17,635 bases of DNA, from positions 1 to 17,635 of the forward strand of contig JAJSZO010000028.1 of NCBI GenBank assembly GCA_030262795.1, written 5' to 3'. Source of the DNA: Deltaproteobacteria bacterium. Lineage in GTDB: Bacteria > Desulfobacterota > Desulfobacteria > Desulfobacterales > ETH-SRB1. Made by a program: the position numbers and the translations under genes. The notes under the pieces were generated by a model, which was given only the letters and a program-made list of their open reading frames with translations, was not told the DNA's origin and made no database searches. Numbering within the stretch: position 1 is the first letter of the stretch; each line of letters opens with the position of its first letter. Below are positions 7,386 to 15,828 of this stretch, in pieces.

Positions 7386-8326
7386 AAACGTCCTGCCTCT
7401 ATTACAGAGTTAAGTCCAGCGGGTAACAGGCTTTGCCCTGCCCGGTATTGGCTTATCGCATTTAGAAAATAACTCGCATTGCCCGCAACAAATGCGCTGC
7501 CAACTATGCGAGCCAGCCACACTGCCTCAAGGGCCGCTGCCATATCTGGAGAGATTTGACGTCTATCTTCAGGACAGGCCCTGAAATAGGCTTCGGCATA
7601 AATAACAGCCTGCGCCGGAGCAAGAGCCTTACAAGTGTTGCACACGTCAAGAAGCGGTATTCCGCCCGTCGTCAACAACTCATTATCAATAATACAAAAA
7701 CCTTTGTCAGCCGTATGGATAACATTAGCCGGAGTCAAATCTGGATGCATAAGCACAGAATCACAGAGCCAAACCGCCTCCACACTTTTTCTTACCGTCA
7801 TGACGAGGTCTGTCTCCCCAGCAAAGGCCATCGCGCGTTTAAAACGAGGCAGAACAAAGTCATGCCAGTAATCGAACCCTGCTTCAGGCAAAACAGATGC
7901 AGGCACTTGATGCAACTTAACCATAATTTCAGCCAGCCAATGCAGAGTCTTAACATCAGCAACCATTCTTTTACCTTTCGCCCATTCCGCCGCGATCCAA
8001 TGCCCTTGTACCCCGATCACATCAGGAAAGAAATGCCCAAACCACTTTTTGCTACCAACGGTACAAATAAAGTCCGCATGTGCAAGTCCAGCGGCCTCAT
8101 ACAATTTGACCGACTGCCGCCCGGCTCTGCCTTTCAGTACCATGCGTCCGGCCTTGTTCAGCCCGTTTCCATAACAAACTGCTTTCACGGGCTTCAGATG
8201 CGTCAACCGATGCGCGCAAAAGGTGAATCCCGCTGGCTCCTTTCCAGCAAGCCTGCTGGAAGCGAATTGCACAGAAGCAAAGATATATTGAGCAAGAGTG
8301 CGTAGCAAAAATGAAGGTTTGATCAA
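7382..8326 (-). CDS. APH/choline-kinase-like phosphotransferase, substrate unknown
   Basis: This 314-residue soluble protein carries the two kinase signatures of the aminoglycoside phosphotransferase superfamily. HPDLTPANV at 194-202 is the catalytic loop (HxDxxxxN with D196 and N201), and CIIDNE at 211-216 is the metal-binding strand. The N-terminal lobe is divergent, with VLKGRAGRQSVKLYEAAG at 63-80 perhaps holding the ATP-binding Lys and Glu. In a glycan locus it could phosphorylate a sugar or lipid-linked intermediate, but this is inference. The start is uncertain: the called start is TTG at 8324-8326, and AGGAG lies 15 bases upstream, too far to be ideal. The frame stays open for about 37 more codons without an ATG or GTG. 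The gene is GC-richer than its neighbours (58% in one sampled line). It follows the 505-bp gap, so it needs its own promoter or read-through. Confidence 0.75.
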   Translation of the reverse strand: MIKPSFLLRTLAQYIFASVQFASSRLAGKEPAGFTFCAHRLTHLKPVKAVCYGNGLNKAGRMVLKGRAGRQSVKLYEAAGLAHADFICTVGSKKWFGHFFPDVIGVQGHWIAAEWAKGKRMVADVKTLHWLAEIMVKLHQVPASVLPEAGFDYWHDFVLPRFKRAMAFAGETDLVMTVRKSVEAVWLCDSVLMHPDLTPANVIHTADKGFCIIDNELLTTGGIPLLDVCNTCKALAPAQAVIYAEAYFRACPEDRRQISPDMAAALEAVWLARIVGSAFVAGNASYFLNAISQYRAGQSLLPAGLNSVIEAGRL

Positions 8327-8485
8327 AGCGATTTCTCGTTTCTCCTGGAATATTTCTATACTTAAACTGAAGTTCCCGAAATAGAACGGACGTAACCAAT
8401 TGATGTTAAAAGAGATTTTTAAAATCGTGGTGTGCCGTTACTGACTACACTGAATTTTTCAATATTGTCAGCAACTTGTTTGATT

Positions 8486-8635
8486 TAAGATACTCTACAG
8501 TCCTAAGTTCTCCTAAGTTTCTGAACCATCATCCAATAACCTGTTGAAATCATTGGTTTCGAAAATCTTGCTTCAATTTTGTCGCTATTAATGATTTCAA
8601 CAGGTTACGAAAACTTAGAACTGTCGAGTAAGATA
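8486..8635. mobile_element. MITE-like element with imperfect TIRs and a 7-bp target duplication
   Basis: The 505-bp non-coding gap 8327-8831 holds a compact palindromic element. Its ends, 8493-8512 and 8609-8628, are inverted repeats matching at 17 of 20 positions (CTCTACAGTCCTAAGTTCTC against CTCGACAGTTCTAAGTTTTC). TAAGATA flanks both sides, at 8486-8492 and 8629-8635, as a target-site duplication would (8 bp if the next C is counted). Inside is an 18-bp perfect inverted repeat, 8537-8554 with 8590-8607, around a 35-base loop. No ORF is present, so it would need a transposase in trans. The left arm has an extra CTAAGTT copy at 8514-8520. I see no gene in the rest of the gap: 8327-8485 and 8636-8831 are A/T-rich with no convincing promoter. 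Confidence 0.6.
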
Positions 8636-8831
8636 CACAACTTTTTTTTATTAAGTCAATCATTATTGGCTCGAATTTGAGCGATTTACATAACTACAAA
8701 ACGTAGGCCCCAAACCACTTTTCTACCTATAATAACAGTAGATTAAGCGGTAATTGGTTCGGGAGCTTCAGCTTAAAACATTTGCCAGAGAGAAAACAGT
8801 GAAACGATCGGGATGGATGATAACAAACTAT

Positions 8832-9896
8832 TTATTCCTGTCTCATTATTTTACATATTACTTTGTGCATTAAACCGATATATAAATATGGCATAATCTG
8901 TATTATTCGGCTGTTTTTCTGCAAAATCTGTAGAAATTTACCCAACTTATCGGTAAGTACAGCATTTTTTTTGCTCAAGATTGATTCTATAAATTCAAAC
9001 TTGATTAGCGTCGGCACATCTCTGCTGGCAAGAAATTCTAATATTCTTTTTGTAATAGCAAAATGGATTGCTTTTAAATATTTGCCGGAAGTATCCAGGT
9101 TAAATGCGCTGAGTGAATTTAATCTTGCCGAAAGAAGATTTGCTCTGTAACAAGGATTATTTGATACTCTTTGCCCCCATGAGCCCGGGGCGTTCTTTCT
9201 ATGGAAACACATAACAACAGGAAGATAGAGCGCACCTCCGCCTAATGATCCAAGTAATTGTATAAAATAATCTCCAACAGGCACAGAGGAAAACCAGGCT
9301 GGTATCATTTTGAAGATTTTATTTTTCATAATCAATGAAGGCGTTGGACAAAATGTGCCGCCACCTATAATCAACTCGTCAGCGCCGAATATTTTTATAT
9401 TATTTGCATGTTTTTTTGAAACTATTACTTTGGAATAGTTATTTCCCTTTTTAACATAGCCACGCAAGCAAGGATGAAAGCTAATGCTGCATTCAGGATA
9501 CATTTTCATCTTATCAATTTGGGTCTGCAGTTTCTTCGAGTCTGTCCAATAGTCGTCGCCTTCACATAAGGCAATATATTCACCTGTTGTGTAGCTAAAG
9601 GCTATGATTATGCATTTTTTTCCCTGCGAATACTGGTTCTCTGTTTGAAAGATGGGTTTAATGATGTTTGGATATTTTTGCGCGTATTTTCTGGCTATGC
9701 TTGCCGTTGAATCCGTGGAGGCATCATCGTGGATAATCACTTCAAAAGGAAAATCACTTTCCTGGATCAAAAAACCTCGGATGGCATCCTCAATATATTT
9801 TTCATGATTATAAGTAGTGCATATCACGCTCACAAGCGGTTTCCCTACGTTTCTCCACGCGCTCATGATTTCGGTTTCGGTCCTCAATTTTATCAT
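8832..9896 (-). CDS. GT2-family glycosyltransferase
   Basis: This 354-residue GT-A protein has a classic family 2 start: PLVSVICTTYNHEKYIEDAI at 20-39, the nucleotide-binding HDDASTDS at 56-63, and the metal-binding EGDDYW at 112-117. A later GGGALYLPVVMCFHRKN segment may be part of the acceptor side. It should act as an inverting sugar transferase at the cytoplasmic membrane. Two starts are possible: ATG 9894-9896 with a weak AGG upstream, or ATG 9864-9866 with GAGG about 15 bases upstream. The motif core is unaffected. It is A/T-rich (37% GC in one sampled line) compared with the GT4 genes downstream. A truncated paralogue lies immediately upstream at 9939-10143. Confidence 0.9.
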   Translation of the reverse strand: MIKLRTETEIMSAWRNVGKPLVSVICTTYNHEKYIEDAIRGFLIQESDFPFEVIIHDDASTDSTASIARKYAQKYPNIIKPIFQTENQYSQGKKCIIIAFSYTTGEYIALCEGDDYWTDSKKLQTQIDKMKMYPECSISFHPCLRGYVKKGNNYSKVIVSKKHANNIKIFGADELIIGGGTFCPTPSLIMKNKIFKMIPAWFSSVPVGDYFIQLLGSLGGGALYLPVVMCFHRKNAPGSWGQRVSNNPCYRANLLSARLNSLSAFNLDTSGKYLKAIHFAITKRILEFLASRDVPTLIKFEFIESILSKKNAVLTDKLGKFLQILQKNSRIIQIMPYLYIGLMHKVICKIMRQE

Positions 9897-9938
9897 TTTG
9901 CCTGTTGGCCGTCTATTATATAGATCACATTCTTACGA

Positions 9939-10143
9939 TCATTCAAAAACAAAGGGATTTTTTTTAGGATGTTCATCTTTTTGCATCAAGGCACCTTCTA
10001 TTGCCTGTGCAATAAGTCTCATGATTGTATGTAATCAGCTTAACGCTGATCAAGCGTGTCTTGGAAAGTACAGCAGGGTCGCTGATTTCCTGATATGGAA
10101 TCTCATCGGTCTTGAATGTATGATGTTCATTACTTTCTGTCAT
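9939..10143 (-). pseudogene. N-terminal relic of a second GT2-family glycosyltransferase
   Basis: From ATG at 10141-10143 the minus strand encodes an N-terminal extension, then RLISVKLITYNHETY, the conserved beta-1 and first helix of a GT2 enzyme. The frame then breaks at about 10010-10014. In the next frame AQAIEGALMQKDEHP continues the same motif, so the joint should read YNHETYIAQAIEGALMQK. About two bases appear lost. The reading ends at TGA 9939-9941 before the DDxS and DxD motifs, so at most 70 residues remain of about 300. It is distinct from the intact GT2 at 8832 (VKLITYNHETY versus VICTTYNHEKY), so it is a relic of a different family member rather than a recent partial copy. Confidence 0.8.
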
Positions 10144-10168
10144 AGCGGTTTTTTCTTATTGTCGATTG

Positions 10169-11629
10169 TTAATCGGCGTATCTCAGGTTGAGCAACTTTG
10201 ACTTGACCATCTCAATAACATCCATAAAAGAGGATATCCTGAAGATATAACAAAGGACGGCATAAAGCACGATACCTGTCATGATTTGTGCTGACAGCAA
10301 CGCTAACTGATTGGCAATATATACATATTTAAGCGCATAGACGCCTAATCCCATTAGAATGGCCAGTGTCAGGCTGGGTATTAAATCCTGAATCTGTTCG
10401 CTTATTGGATAATTCAGCATCTTTCCCGTGTAGTAGGCGTTTAAAAAATAGCCAAGGCAGGATGTGACAATCTGCCCATAGATCATGGCGATGATGCCCC
10501 AACGGTAAGTAACTGCAATGGCAATAACGATCAGGATTTTTTTTAGGATTTCAAGTCGAAAAAAAAGATCAGAACGTCCCTGGGCGGTCAAGACGTTCAG
10601 ATTGATTAGGTGGACTGGATACAACATTCCAACCACGCAAAGCAATTGCAAGTAAGGAATACAGGGAGCCCATTTTTCGGTGAGCAACACTATAACCAGC
10701 GGTTTTGCCACGACAGCCAAACCGATCATCAATGGAAAATTAACCATTGCCAGTGTCAAGAGCGCTTTACGAACGCCCCGTTTCAACCGGGGTTTGTCAT
10801 CCTGTACCGACGAGAACACAGGGAAAGTAACACGGCTTATTATGCCCGAAATATTGTTTACCGGCAGTTGTTGAAGTCCTTTGGCGCGTGAGTAAAATCC
10901 CAAGTCCGCAGCAGAGAAGATTTTTCCGATCACGATCAAGTATATATTGTTGAAAATGGTAGCGATCAGTTTAGCGCATAAAAGCTTGGAACCAAAAGCA
11001 AACATACCGCGCAAGGAAACAAAACTGAAGACCAGCGATGGTCGCCAGGTGTTGAAAATCCACAACAAAGCAGTGCGAAAAAGGTTACCACTGAGAGATT
11101 GTGCCACCAGGCTCCAAACACCAAAGCCATTTAAAGCCATGGTTACGCCAATCGTTCCAGAAATGACAGTGGCTATCACGCTTACTTTTAGTTGTGTTTT
11201 GAAATCTATGTGCTTGGTGAGCAGAGTAATTTGCACCAAGCCAAAGGCATTAATGATCAGGTTAAGAGACAGCGCGCATGTTAGAGGCACCAACAGCGGC
11301 TGGTTATAAAAACCAGCTATCCAGGGAGCAGCTAAATACAGCAGACCAGCCGCAAAAAAACCTACAAAGATATTAAAATAAAATATTGAACATTCATCAA
11401 TGTGAGTGGCGTTTTGCTTTTGGATAAGTGCCTGGCCAAACCCGCTGTTGATAAACGACTGGGCAATTGCCATAAAGATCGTCAACATGGCGATCAGACC
11501 GAACTCTTCAGGAAAAAGCAGCCTAGCCAAAATGATTGAGATAACAAACTGAATCCCCTGCTGGCCAATACGTTCAAAAAAACTCCAAAAGAGAGCATGT
11601 AATGTTTTATTTTTTAATCCGTCCGACAT
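10169..11629 (-). CDS. Wzx-like polysaccharide flippase (MOP superfamily)
   Basis: This 486-residue integral membrane protein has about 12-14 hydrophobic segments along its length. It begins with the signature of the lipopolysaccharide-biosynthesis/WzxC branch: an amphipathic KNKTLHALFWSFFERIGQQG, then ILARLLFPEEFGLIAM, where ARLL-PEEFG is the typical loop after TM1. Later RAKGLQQLPVNNISG and a VTFPVFSSVQDD loop, both common in this branch, are visible. The protein should flip undecaprenyl-diphosphate-linked oligosaccharide from the cytoplasmic to the periplasmic face. No clear ribosome binding site precedes the ATG. A 99-bp spacer of no obvious content separates it from the sulfotransferase-like gene, and 25 bp separate it from the GT2 relic downstream. 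No Wzy polymerase gene is seen in the window. Confidence 0.9.
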   Translation of the reverse strand: MSDGLKNKTLHALFWSFFERIGQQGIQFVISIILARLLFPEEFGLIAMLTIFMAIAQSFINSGFGQALIQKQNATHIDECSIFYFNIFVGFFAAGLLYLAAPWIAGFYNQPLLVPLTCALSLNLIINAFGLVQITLLTKHIDFKTQLKVSVIATVISGTIGVTMALNGFGVWSLVAQSLSGNLFRTALLWIFNTWRPSLVFSFVSLRGMFAFGSKLLCAKLIATIFNNIYLIVIGKIFSAADLGFYSRAKGLQQLPVNNISGIISRVTFPVFSSVQDDKPRLKRGVRKALLTLAMVNFPLMIGLAVVAKPLVIVLLTEKWAPCIPYLQLLCVVGMLYPVHLINLNVLTAQGRSDLFFRLEILKKILIVIAIAVTYRWGIIAMIYGQIVTSCLGYFLNAYYTGKMLNYPISEQIQDLIPSLTLAILMGLGVYALKYVYIANQLALLSAQIMTGIVLYAVLCYIFRISSFMDVIEMVKSKLLNLRYAD

Positions 11630-11728
11630 ATTTCAGGAAGATGTTTTCCTAATTGCGTTAAATAAATGGCCGATTGAATCCAAGACGCTGAACAGAACAG
11701 TCTATGAAAGTGAGACTATCAATCGGGA

Positions 11729-12760
11729 TTAGTTGAATGTAATTTTACCGGAGGCAAAGTCATCGTAGGCTGACTGAAGTGAATCAAGTTCTTCTTGGGG
11801 CAAACGAATCTTCTTATCATAAACGAACAATTTAGGACCGTTATACTCAGGGTCTAAATCACAACCCAATACGGCATATTTTTCAACGATCCGCCTATAA
11901 ACAGCCTTCGGATCCTCACAAAGAAATTCATATTCAATTGTCAACTGATTCCTGTCCGAGACGTACTGCAGCCCCTTTTCAATCGCTATTTCCGTAAAAT
12001 ATACCTGCCCTGCGATCTGGTGATATAAATCCATGTCCTTAAGCTGATCATACTCTTTCGGCTTAACCGACCACCAAGTACTCCGAGTTCCATAATATTT
12101 TTCCCTGGAATTCAATATCGACTGCATCATGAATATCGGTACTCTTTTTATATACAAGTAAAACAAAGATGATATTTCCCGAGCGAAGTACTCCATGTTA
12201 TATTGCAGGAGATTCGCTTTTGTTACAAATGGTTGATTAAAAACCTTTTCTATTGAGACAAGTCCCTTTGCCAGCGCTTTACAATCAACTTTCTTCAATG
12301 CATCATCATTCAGCCATTCAATGTCAAAATTAGGCATATAGTTACGGAAAAAGTGCTGAAACTCATTGGTGGCCAAAGCTCCTTTGCTCTTTCCCAAGTC
12401 CGATGCAAAATTAATTTGAGACTGAATATCTGCAAAATCCCCATGAAAATCATATTCTGGATCAAATAGCATTTTCTGGATCAACGCGCCGATATACGGT
12501 GCATACGCAAACCGAGTTAATACGTTTGTAGGATAGGAAAACACGCCGATTGAAGCCATAAACTGGAGCAGAAGAGTTGAACCGCTTCGGGGGTTTCCAA
12601 TAATACACCCCACCGGCCATTGGGGTTGTGATGGGCAATCAATTGTCATTTGCACTGGGAAAAGCAACTCTTTCAATTCCGATAGCAGCGCATTCAGCTT
12701 GTCATTCGAACAAAATTGCTCTGATTTAGAGGCCTCATTTTCTAAAAATATTGATTTCAT
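11729..12760 (-). CDS. sulfotransferase-like P-loop protein
   Basis: This 343-residue protein has the 5'-phosphosulfate-binding loop of PAPS sulfotransferases at 55-64 (GNPRSGSTLL), directly after the hydrophobic strand PVGCII. The rest fits the fold: mixed alpha-helical sequence, an aromatic FRNYMPNFDIEWL segment, and RVPIFMMQSILNSREKYYG near the middle, where the 3'-phosphate-binding strand and helix usually lie. Its likely job is adding sulfate from PAPS to a sugar of the repeat unit. In some bacteria family members act on other small molecules or are not enzymes at all. It lies 71 bp after the WbqC gene. No PAPS synthesis genes are in the window, so donor supply must come from elsewhere. 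The ribosome binding site is weak. Confidence 0.8.
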   Translation of the reverse strand: MKSIFLENEASKSEQFCSNDKLNALLSELKELLFPVQMTIDCPSQPQWPVGCIIGNPRSGSTLLLQFMASIGVFSYPTNVLTRFAYAPYIGALIQKMLFDPEYDFHGDFADIQSQINFASDLGKSKGALATNEFQHFFRNYMPNFDIEWLNDDALKKVDCKALAKGLVSIEKVFNQPFVTKANLLQYNMEYFAREISSLFYLYIKRVPIFMMQSILNSREKYYGTRSTWWSVKPKEYDQLKDMDLYHQIAGQVYFTEIAIEKGLQYVSDRNQLTIEYEFLCEDPKAVYRRIVEKYAVLGCDLDPEYNGPKLFVYDKKIRLPQEELDSLQSAYDDFASGKITFN

Positions 12761-12831
12761 GGATTTCTTTTTTCCATTTCGCTTATGATTGTATTTATAG
12801 CCATCTCCAAGTATTTCTGATCATGGACCAG

Positions 12832-13551
12832 CTATCTTATTTTATTAGCAATAAGTTCAAACTGTTCCAGCATTAATCGAATTTGTTCAATGGAATTGAA
12901 CATCAGTACATCTATTATCGACAGGCTGGGCACAAATTCATTTGAGAATTGCTTGTACGGCTCTGCCTTGCAATTTAGAAATCGAAGATCAATGTTATTC
13001 GCAGCAAATTCTGCAGTCGAGTACAAATCCTGACCACCAATTGGGTTGACATAGCAATCGCCTCCGATTTCCTTCACTATCGCTATAACTCGATCCTGTC
13101 CTTTGAGAAACTTATCAAAACCCAAATGCGACGAACGCCTTATCTCAACGCTGATACTCAGATAATCAAGTATCCTTTTCAAAGAGTTTTCAGCAAATCT
13201 GGCAACATTATTTTCGTTTACTTTGACAATATCCTCCAAAAGAGGATACACGGATTGAAAAAAGGGGGCTTTTGAATATGCCTGCCGCAATGTAAACAAT
13301 ATATTCCCTTTTTCCTTCCCTATGTTATCATGGAAAAAATAATGATCAATTGCGGTATTAAGAGGAGCCTTATTAACTGGGAATGTGATATATTTGGGGC
13401 TACCATAAATTAATATTCTGTTACGATTAATCCAACCACCTTTCATATATTGGACATCATCATAACTGACAAAAACATCGCATACTTTAAAAAGCTGAAA
13501 ATACCCAATGTGCGGGAATATATAGGGTTGCATAATGGCAATAGTTTTCAT
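12832..13551 (-). CDS. wbqC: WbqC-family protein
   Basis: This 239-residue protein has the unmistakable WbqC start: MKTIAIMQPYIFPHIGYFQL, then DVFVSYDDVQYMKGGWINRN, and later a YVNPIGGQDLY motif and an EFVPSLSIIDVLMFN segment. The conserved acidic and aromatic residues (YDDVQ) are the family hallmark. WbqC-like proteins occur in O-antigen loci and often sit beside DegT aminotransferases. Their biochemical role is poorly established, though a part in acylating or otherwise modifying an amino sugar has been suggested from context. The ATG overlaps the upstream DegT-like stop by four bases (ATGA), which indicates coupled translation and a shared pathway. Confidence 0.88.
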   Translation of the reverse strand: MKTIAIMQPYIFPHIGYFQLFKVCDVFVSYDDVQYMKGGWINRNRILIYGSPKYITFPVNKAPLNTAIDHYFFHDNIGKEKGNILFTLRQAYSKAPFFQSVYPLLEDIVKVNENNVARFAENSLKRILDYLSISVEIRRSSHLGFDKFLKGQDRVIAIVKEIGGDCYVNPIGGQDLYSTAEFAANNIDLRFLNCKAEPYKQFSNEFVPSLSIIDVLMFNSIEQIRLMLEQFELIANKIR

Positions 13552-14621
13552 TGTAGATTGCCACGTTCATTATTTAAAGTTTTAAGAACAGAGCTTACCA
13601 TACGATGCATGTCTTCACTGCCGTATCTCTGATCGCATGGCAAGGTCATCACCTGACCTGCCAGCCGATAACTCTCGCTGAATTCCATGGGCATCACTCC
13701 ATCAATCAGCCAGTGAACAGGCGGATAAATCTGTTCCTGAAACAGATTTATCCGTATCTGATCACGCCTGGGATGTCTTATGGGGAAGCCAAGCGGAATT
13801 GTTCCTTCCGGCAAGATTGGAAACATAGCAATATCTTCTAGATTATGAGCCAATATCGAATAGTTTTCGATCCGCCGCCGGCAAATTTTCTTATATTCAA
13901 ATCCATTGAGCAGAAGTTTACGAGACAAATCGCTCATTGCAAAGTAACCAATAGGGGTTGCGGCATCAGTCTCCTGAAACAGCCGATACCAGCGACGGTC
14001 ACCTCCGTATTGATCAAATTCGCGCCGATTGATAGTAGCTTCCAGCATTTTCAGCCACCAAACCAAGGGAGCAGTCTCCAATTTAATGTTGTCAAATTTC
14101 ACATTACAACAGGAAACTAAAATACCGCCATCGGGAACACCTATAGTTTTTCTTGGACTGAACAGAACAAAATCAGAATATTGCCCGACGTGTTCTGAAA
14201 GAAACGCCTGGCAGGCATCTTCAAGGATATATCCGCCGTGCCCCTTAACCAATCCCGCGACTTTCGAAGACAGGGGGAGACCAAAATAGTCAATCAGCGC
14301 AACAAGATCGCCGGTTTGAATCTGGTCGACCCAGTCAGTCGATAAAATATGAAGATTGTAATCAACTTCGTAGAATCGTAAATTTGTTTTCTTCTGGTCC
14401 ACGGCTTCGATCATCGTCGGACAAAGATAAGAAGGCATCCAAACACTGGCTGGTGCTAATCTATCAATTAATACCATAATCCCTGACCGTCCGTTGGCCA
14501 GTAAAAGATTTGAGTCGTCGATAAATTTCCACTGGTGCGGCTCGGTCGCGACTTTGGGCTCAACTGTCTCGGGCAGACCAAACATGCCGCCAATAATTTT
14601 GTTGTCACTGTTCAAGTTCAC
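13548..14621 (-). CDS. divergent DegT/DnrJ/EryC1/StrS-like PLP protein
   Basis: This 357-residue protein has the DegT fold signature in diluted form. ILEDACQAF at 132-140 gives the PLP-contacting D135 and Q138. FSPRKTIGVPDGG at 154-166 gives the putative Schiff-base K158 and the trailing GG. An NGRSG turn at 43-47 replaces the usual NGT-A-L phosphate-binding start. The catalytic Lys and Asp survive, so it may be an active aminotransferase, but overall similarity to ordinary StrS proteins looks weak by eye. The start is GTG at 14619-14621, overlapping the TAG stop of the neighbouring canonical DegT gene by one base (TAGTG). Together with the ATGA overlap into WbqC, the three genes form one coupled unit. 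An amino-sugar or amino-acid modifying role is inferred from context. Confidence 0.78.
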   Translation of the reverse strand: MNLNSDNKIIGGMFGLPETVEPKVATEPHQWKFIDDSNLLLANGRSGIMVLIDRLAPASVWMPSYLCPTMIEAVDQKKTNLRFYEVDYNLHILSTDWVDQIQTGDLVALIDYFGLPLSSKVAGLVKGHGGYILEDACQAFLSEHVGQYSDFVLFSPRKTIGVPDGGILVSCCNVKFDNIKLETAPLVWWLKMLEATINRREFDQYGGDRRWYRLFQETDAATPIGYFAMSDLSRKLLLNGFEYKKICRRRIENYSILAHNLEDIAMFPILPEGTIPLGFPIRHPRRDQIRINLFQEQIYPPVHWLIDGVMPMEFSESYRLAGQVMTLPCDQRYGSEDMHRMVSSVLKTLNNERGNLQ

Positions 14622-15796
14622 TACTTATACCTTACCTTTGTGGCAAGTTCGGAACGTTGGTGGTCCGCCTCTTTTGAGCCGATCGCAATAATAATATCAC
14701 AAATTTTTTGGACATCCTCTAAAACAAGATCATAATAGATCGGTAGCGTCAAAATTCTCTCCGCCACCTTTCTTGCTACTGTCAAAGGATCTTTGACGGC
14801 AACGCTCTTATAACATGCAAAGTCACATACTAACGGATAGAAATACCGCCTTGAATAAATATTATATTCCTTTAACTTTTCATAAAGCCGATCTCTGCTC
14901 ATGCCGAACTCTTTTTCGTCCACCTCAACAGGCATATAGGCATAATTGTAGCGAACGTCTTTTGGCAGTTCAGACCTCAAATAAATACCGGAAACAACTT
15001 TAAGCTTTTCTCGGTATATAGCGGTGATTTGTTGGCGTTTTTCGATAATTTCATCAATGTGCTTTAATACCATACTACCCATCAGGGCCTGAAATTCATT
15101 CATCTTGGCGTTTGTGCCAGGCATGACAACTTCCACTTCACTTTTGAAGCCAAAATTCTTCAGATAATCAAAAATGCTTTTAATGCCCGAATCCTGAAAA
15201 GTCAGCATTCCACCTTCAATAGAATGGTACATCTTAGTAGCATGGAAACTGAACATGCTCATATCGCCGAAATGAGCAATTGATTTGTTCCCTACACGCA
15301 CGCCAAACGCATGGGCAGCATCATAAATCAGTTTCAGATTATGCCTCCGTGCAATATCAGCAAGAAGATTAAGCTTGCAGGGATAGCCGAAAACATGGAC
15401 TGCTAAAATAGCGGTAGTCCAAGGCGTTATAGAAGCCTCGACTTTTTCTGGATTCAGAGTATAAAAATCAGGTTCGATGTCAACAAACACCGGCCTGATC
15501 TTGTTCCAGAACAAGGAGTGTGTTGTAGCTACAAAGGTAAATGGAGTAGTAATAACCTCACCCGCAATGCCCATTCCTTGGAGACCGATCTGCAGCGCCA
15601 ACGTTCCATTTGTAAAAAGGCAAACATTGTCAGTCTCAAAATAATTGGATAATTCCTGTCCAAATCGCTGCACAACCGGGCCATTGTTCGTAAGCCAGCG
15701 ATTGTCCCATATCTCATTTAGACCTTCGCTGAAATCATCTAAGTCAGGCAAAAATGGTCTGGCAACATATATCGGTTTTTTAAAAGGTTTTATCAT
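14621..15796 (-). CDS. DegT/DnrJ/EryC1/StrS-family sugar aminotransferase
   Basis: This 391-residue PLP enzyme has the full family set: the TNNGPVVQRFG start at 36-46, LFTNGTLALQIGLQ at 60-73 for phosphate binding, VDIEPDFYTLNP at 105-116, IYDAAHAFG at 157-165 with PLP-binding D159 and H162, and SFHATKMYHSIEGG at 183-196 with Schiff-base K188. The DAAHAFG variant with His resembles enzymes that aminate dTDP-keto-deoxysugars (FdtB/QdtB/VioA type). The likely reaction is transfer of an amino group from glutamate to a 4- or 3-keto-6-deoxyhexose nucleotide. AAGGTG lies a few bases before ATG. It is the first intact polysaccharide gene reading leftwards, so a promoter for the cluster may lie between it and the mobile debris at 15.83 kb. 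Confidence 0.92.
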   Translation of the reverse strand: MIKPFKKPIYVARPFLPDLDDFSEGLNEIWDNRWLTNNGPVVQRFGQELSNYFETDNVCLFTNGTLALQIGLQGMGIAGEVITTPFTFVATTHSLFWNKIRPVFVDIEPDFYTLNPEKVEASITPWTTAILAVHVFGYPCKLNLLADIARRHNLKLIYDAAHAFGVRVGNKSIAHFGDMSMFSFHATKMYHSIEGGMLTFQDSGIKSIFDYLKNFGFKSEVEVVMPGTNAKMNEFQALMGSMVLKHIDEIIEKRQQITAIYREKLKVVSGIYLRSELPKDVRYNYAYMPVEVDEKEFGMSRDRLYEKLKEYNIYSRRYFYPLVCDFACYKSVAVKDPLTVARKVAERILTLPIYYDLVLEDVQKICDIIIAIGSKEADHQRSELATKVRYK

Positions 15797-15828
15797 AAGT
15801 CACCTTCCATACGATGTTACTTTTTTTA

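Noticed and set aside
7556..8305. A 249-codon + strand open frame opposite the kinase-like gene
   Set aside because: Its composition (many His, Arg, Ser, Asn) is that of an antisense shadow, and the minus strand carries HPDLTPANV and IIDNE motifs.
8097..8399. Alternative 100-codon minus-strand frame over the start of the kinase-like gene
   Set aside because: It is out of frame with the kinase motifs and has no recognisable domain.
9817..10191. A 124-codon + strand open frame over the flippase/GT2 gap
   Set aside because: It is antisense to the GT2 relic and gene ends, lacks a ribosome binding site and shows no domain. The opposite strand has recognisable GT2 motifs.
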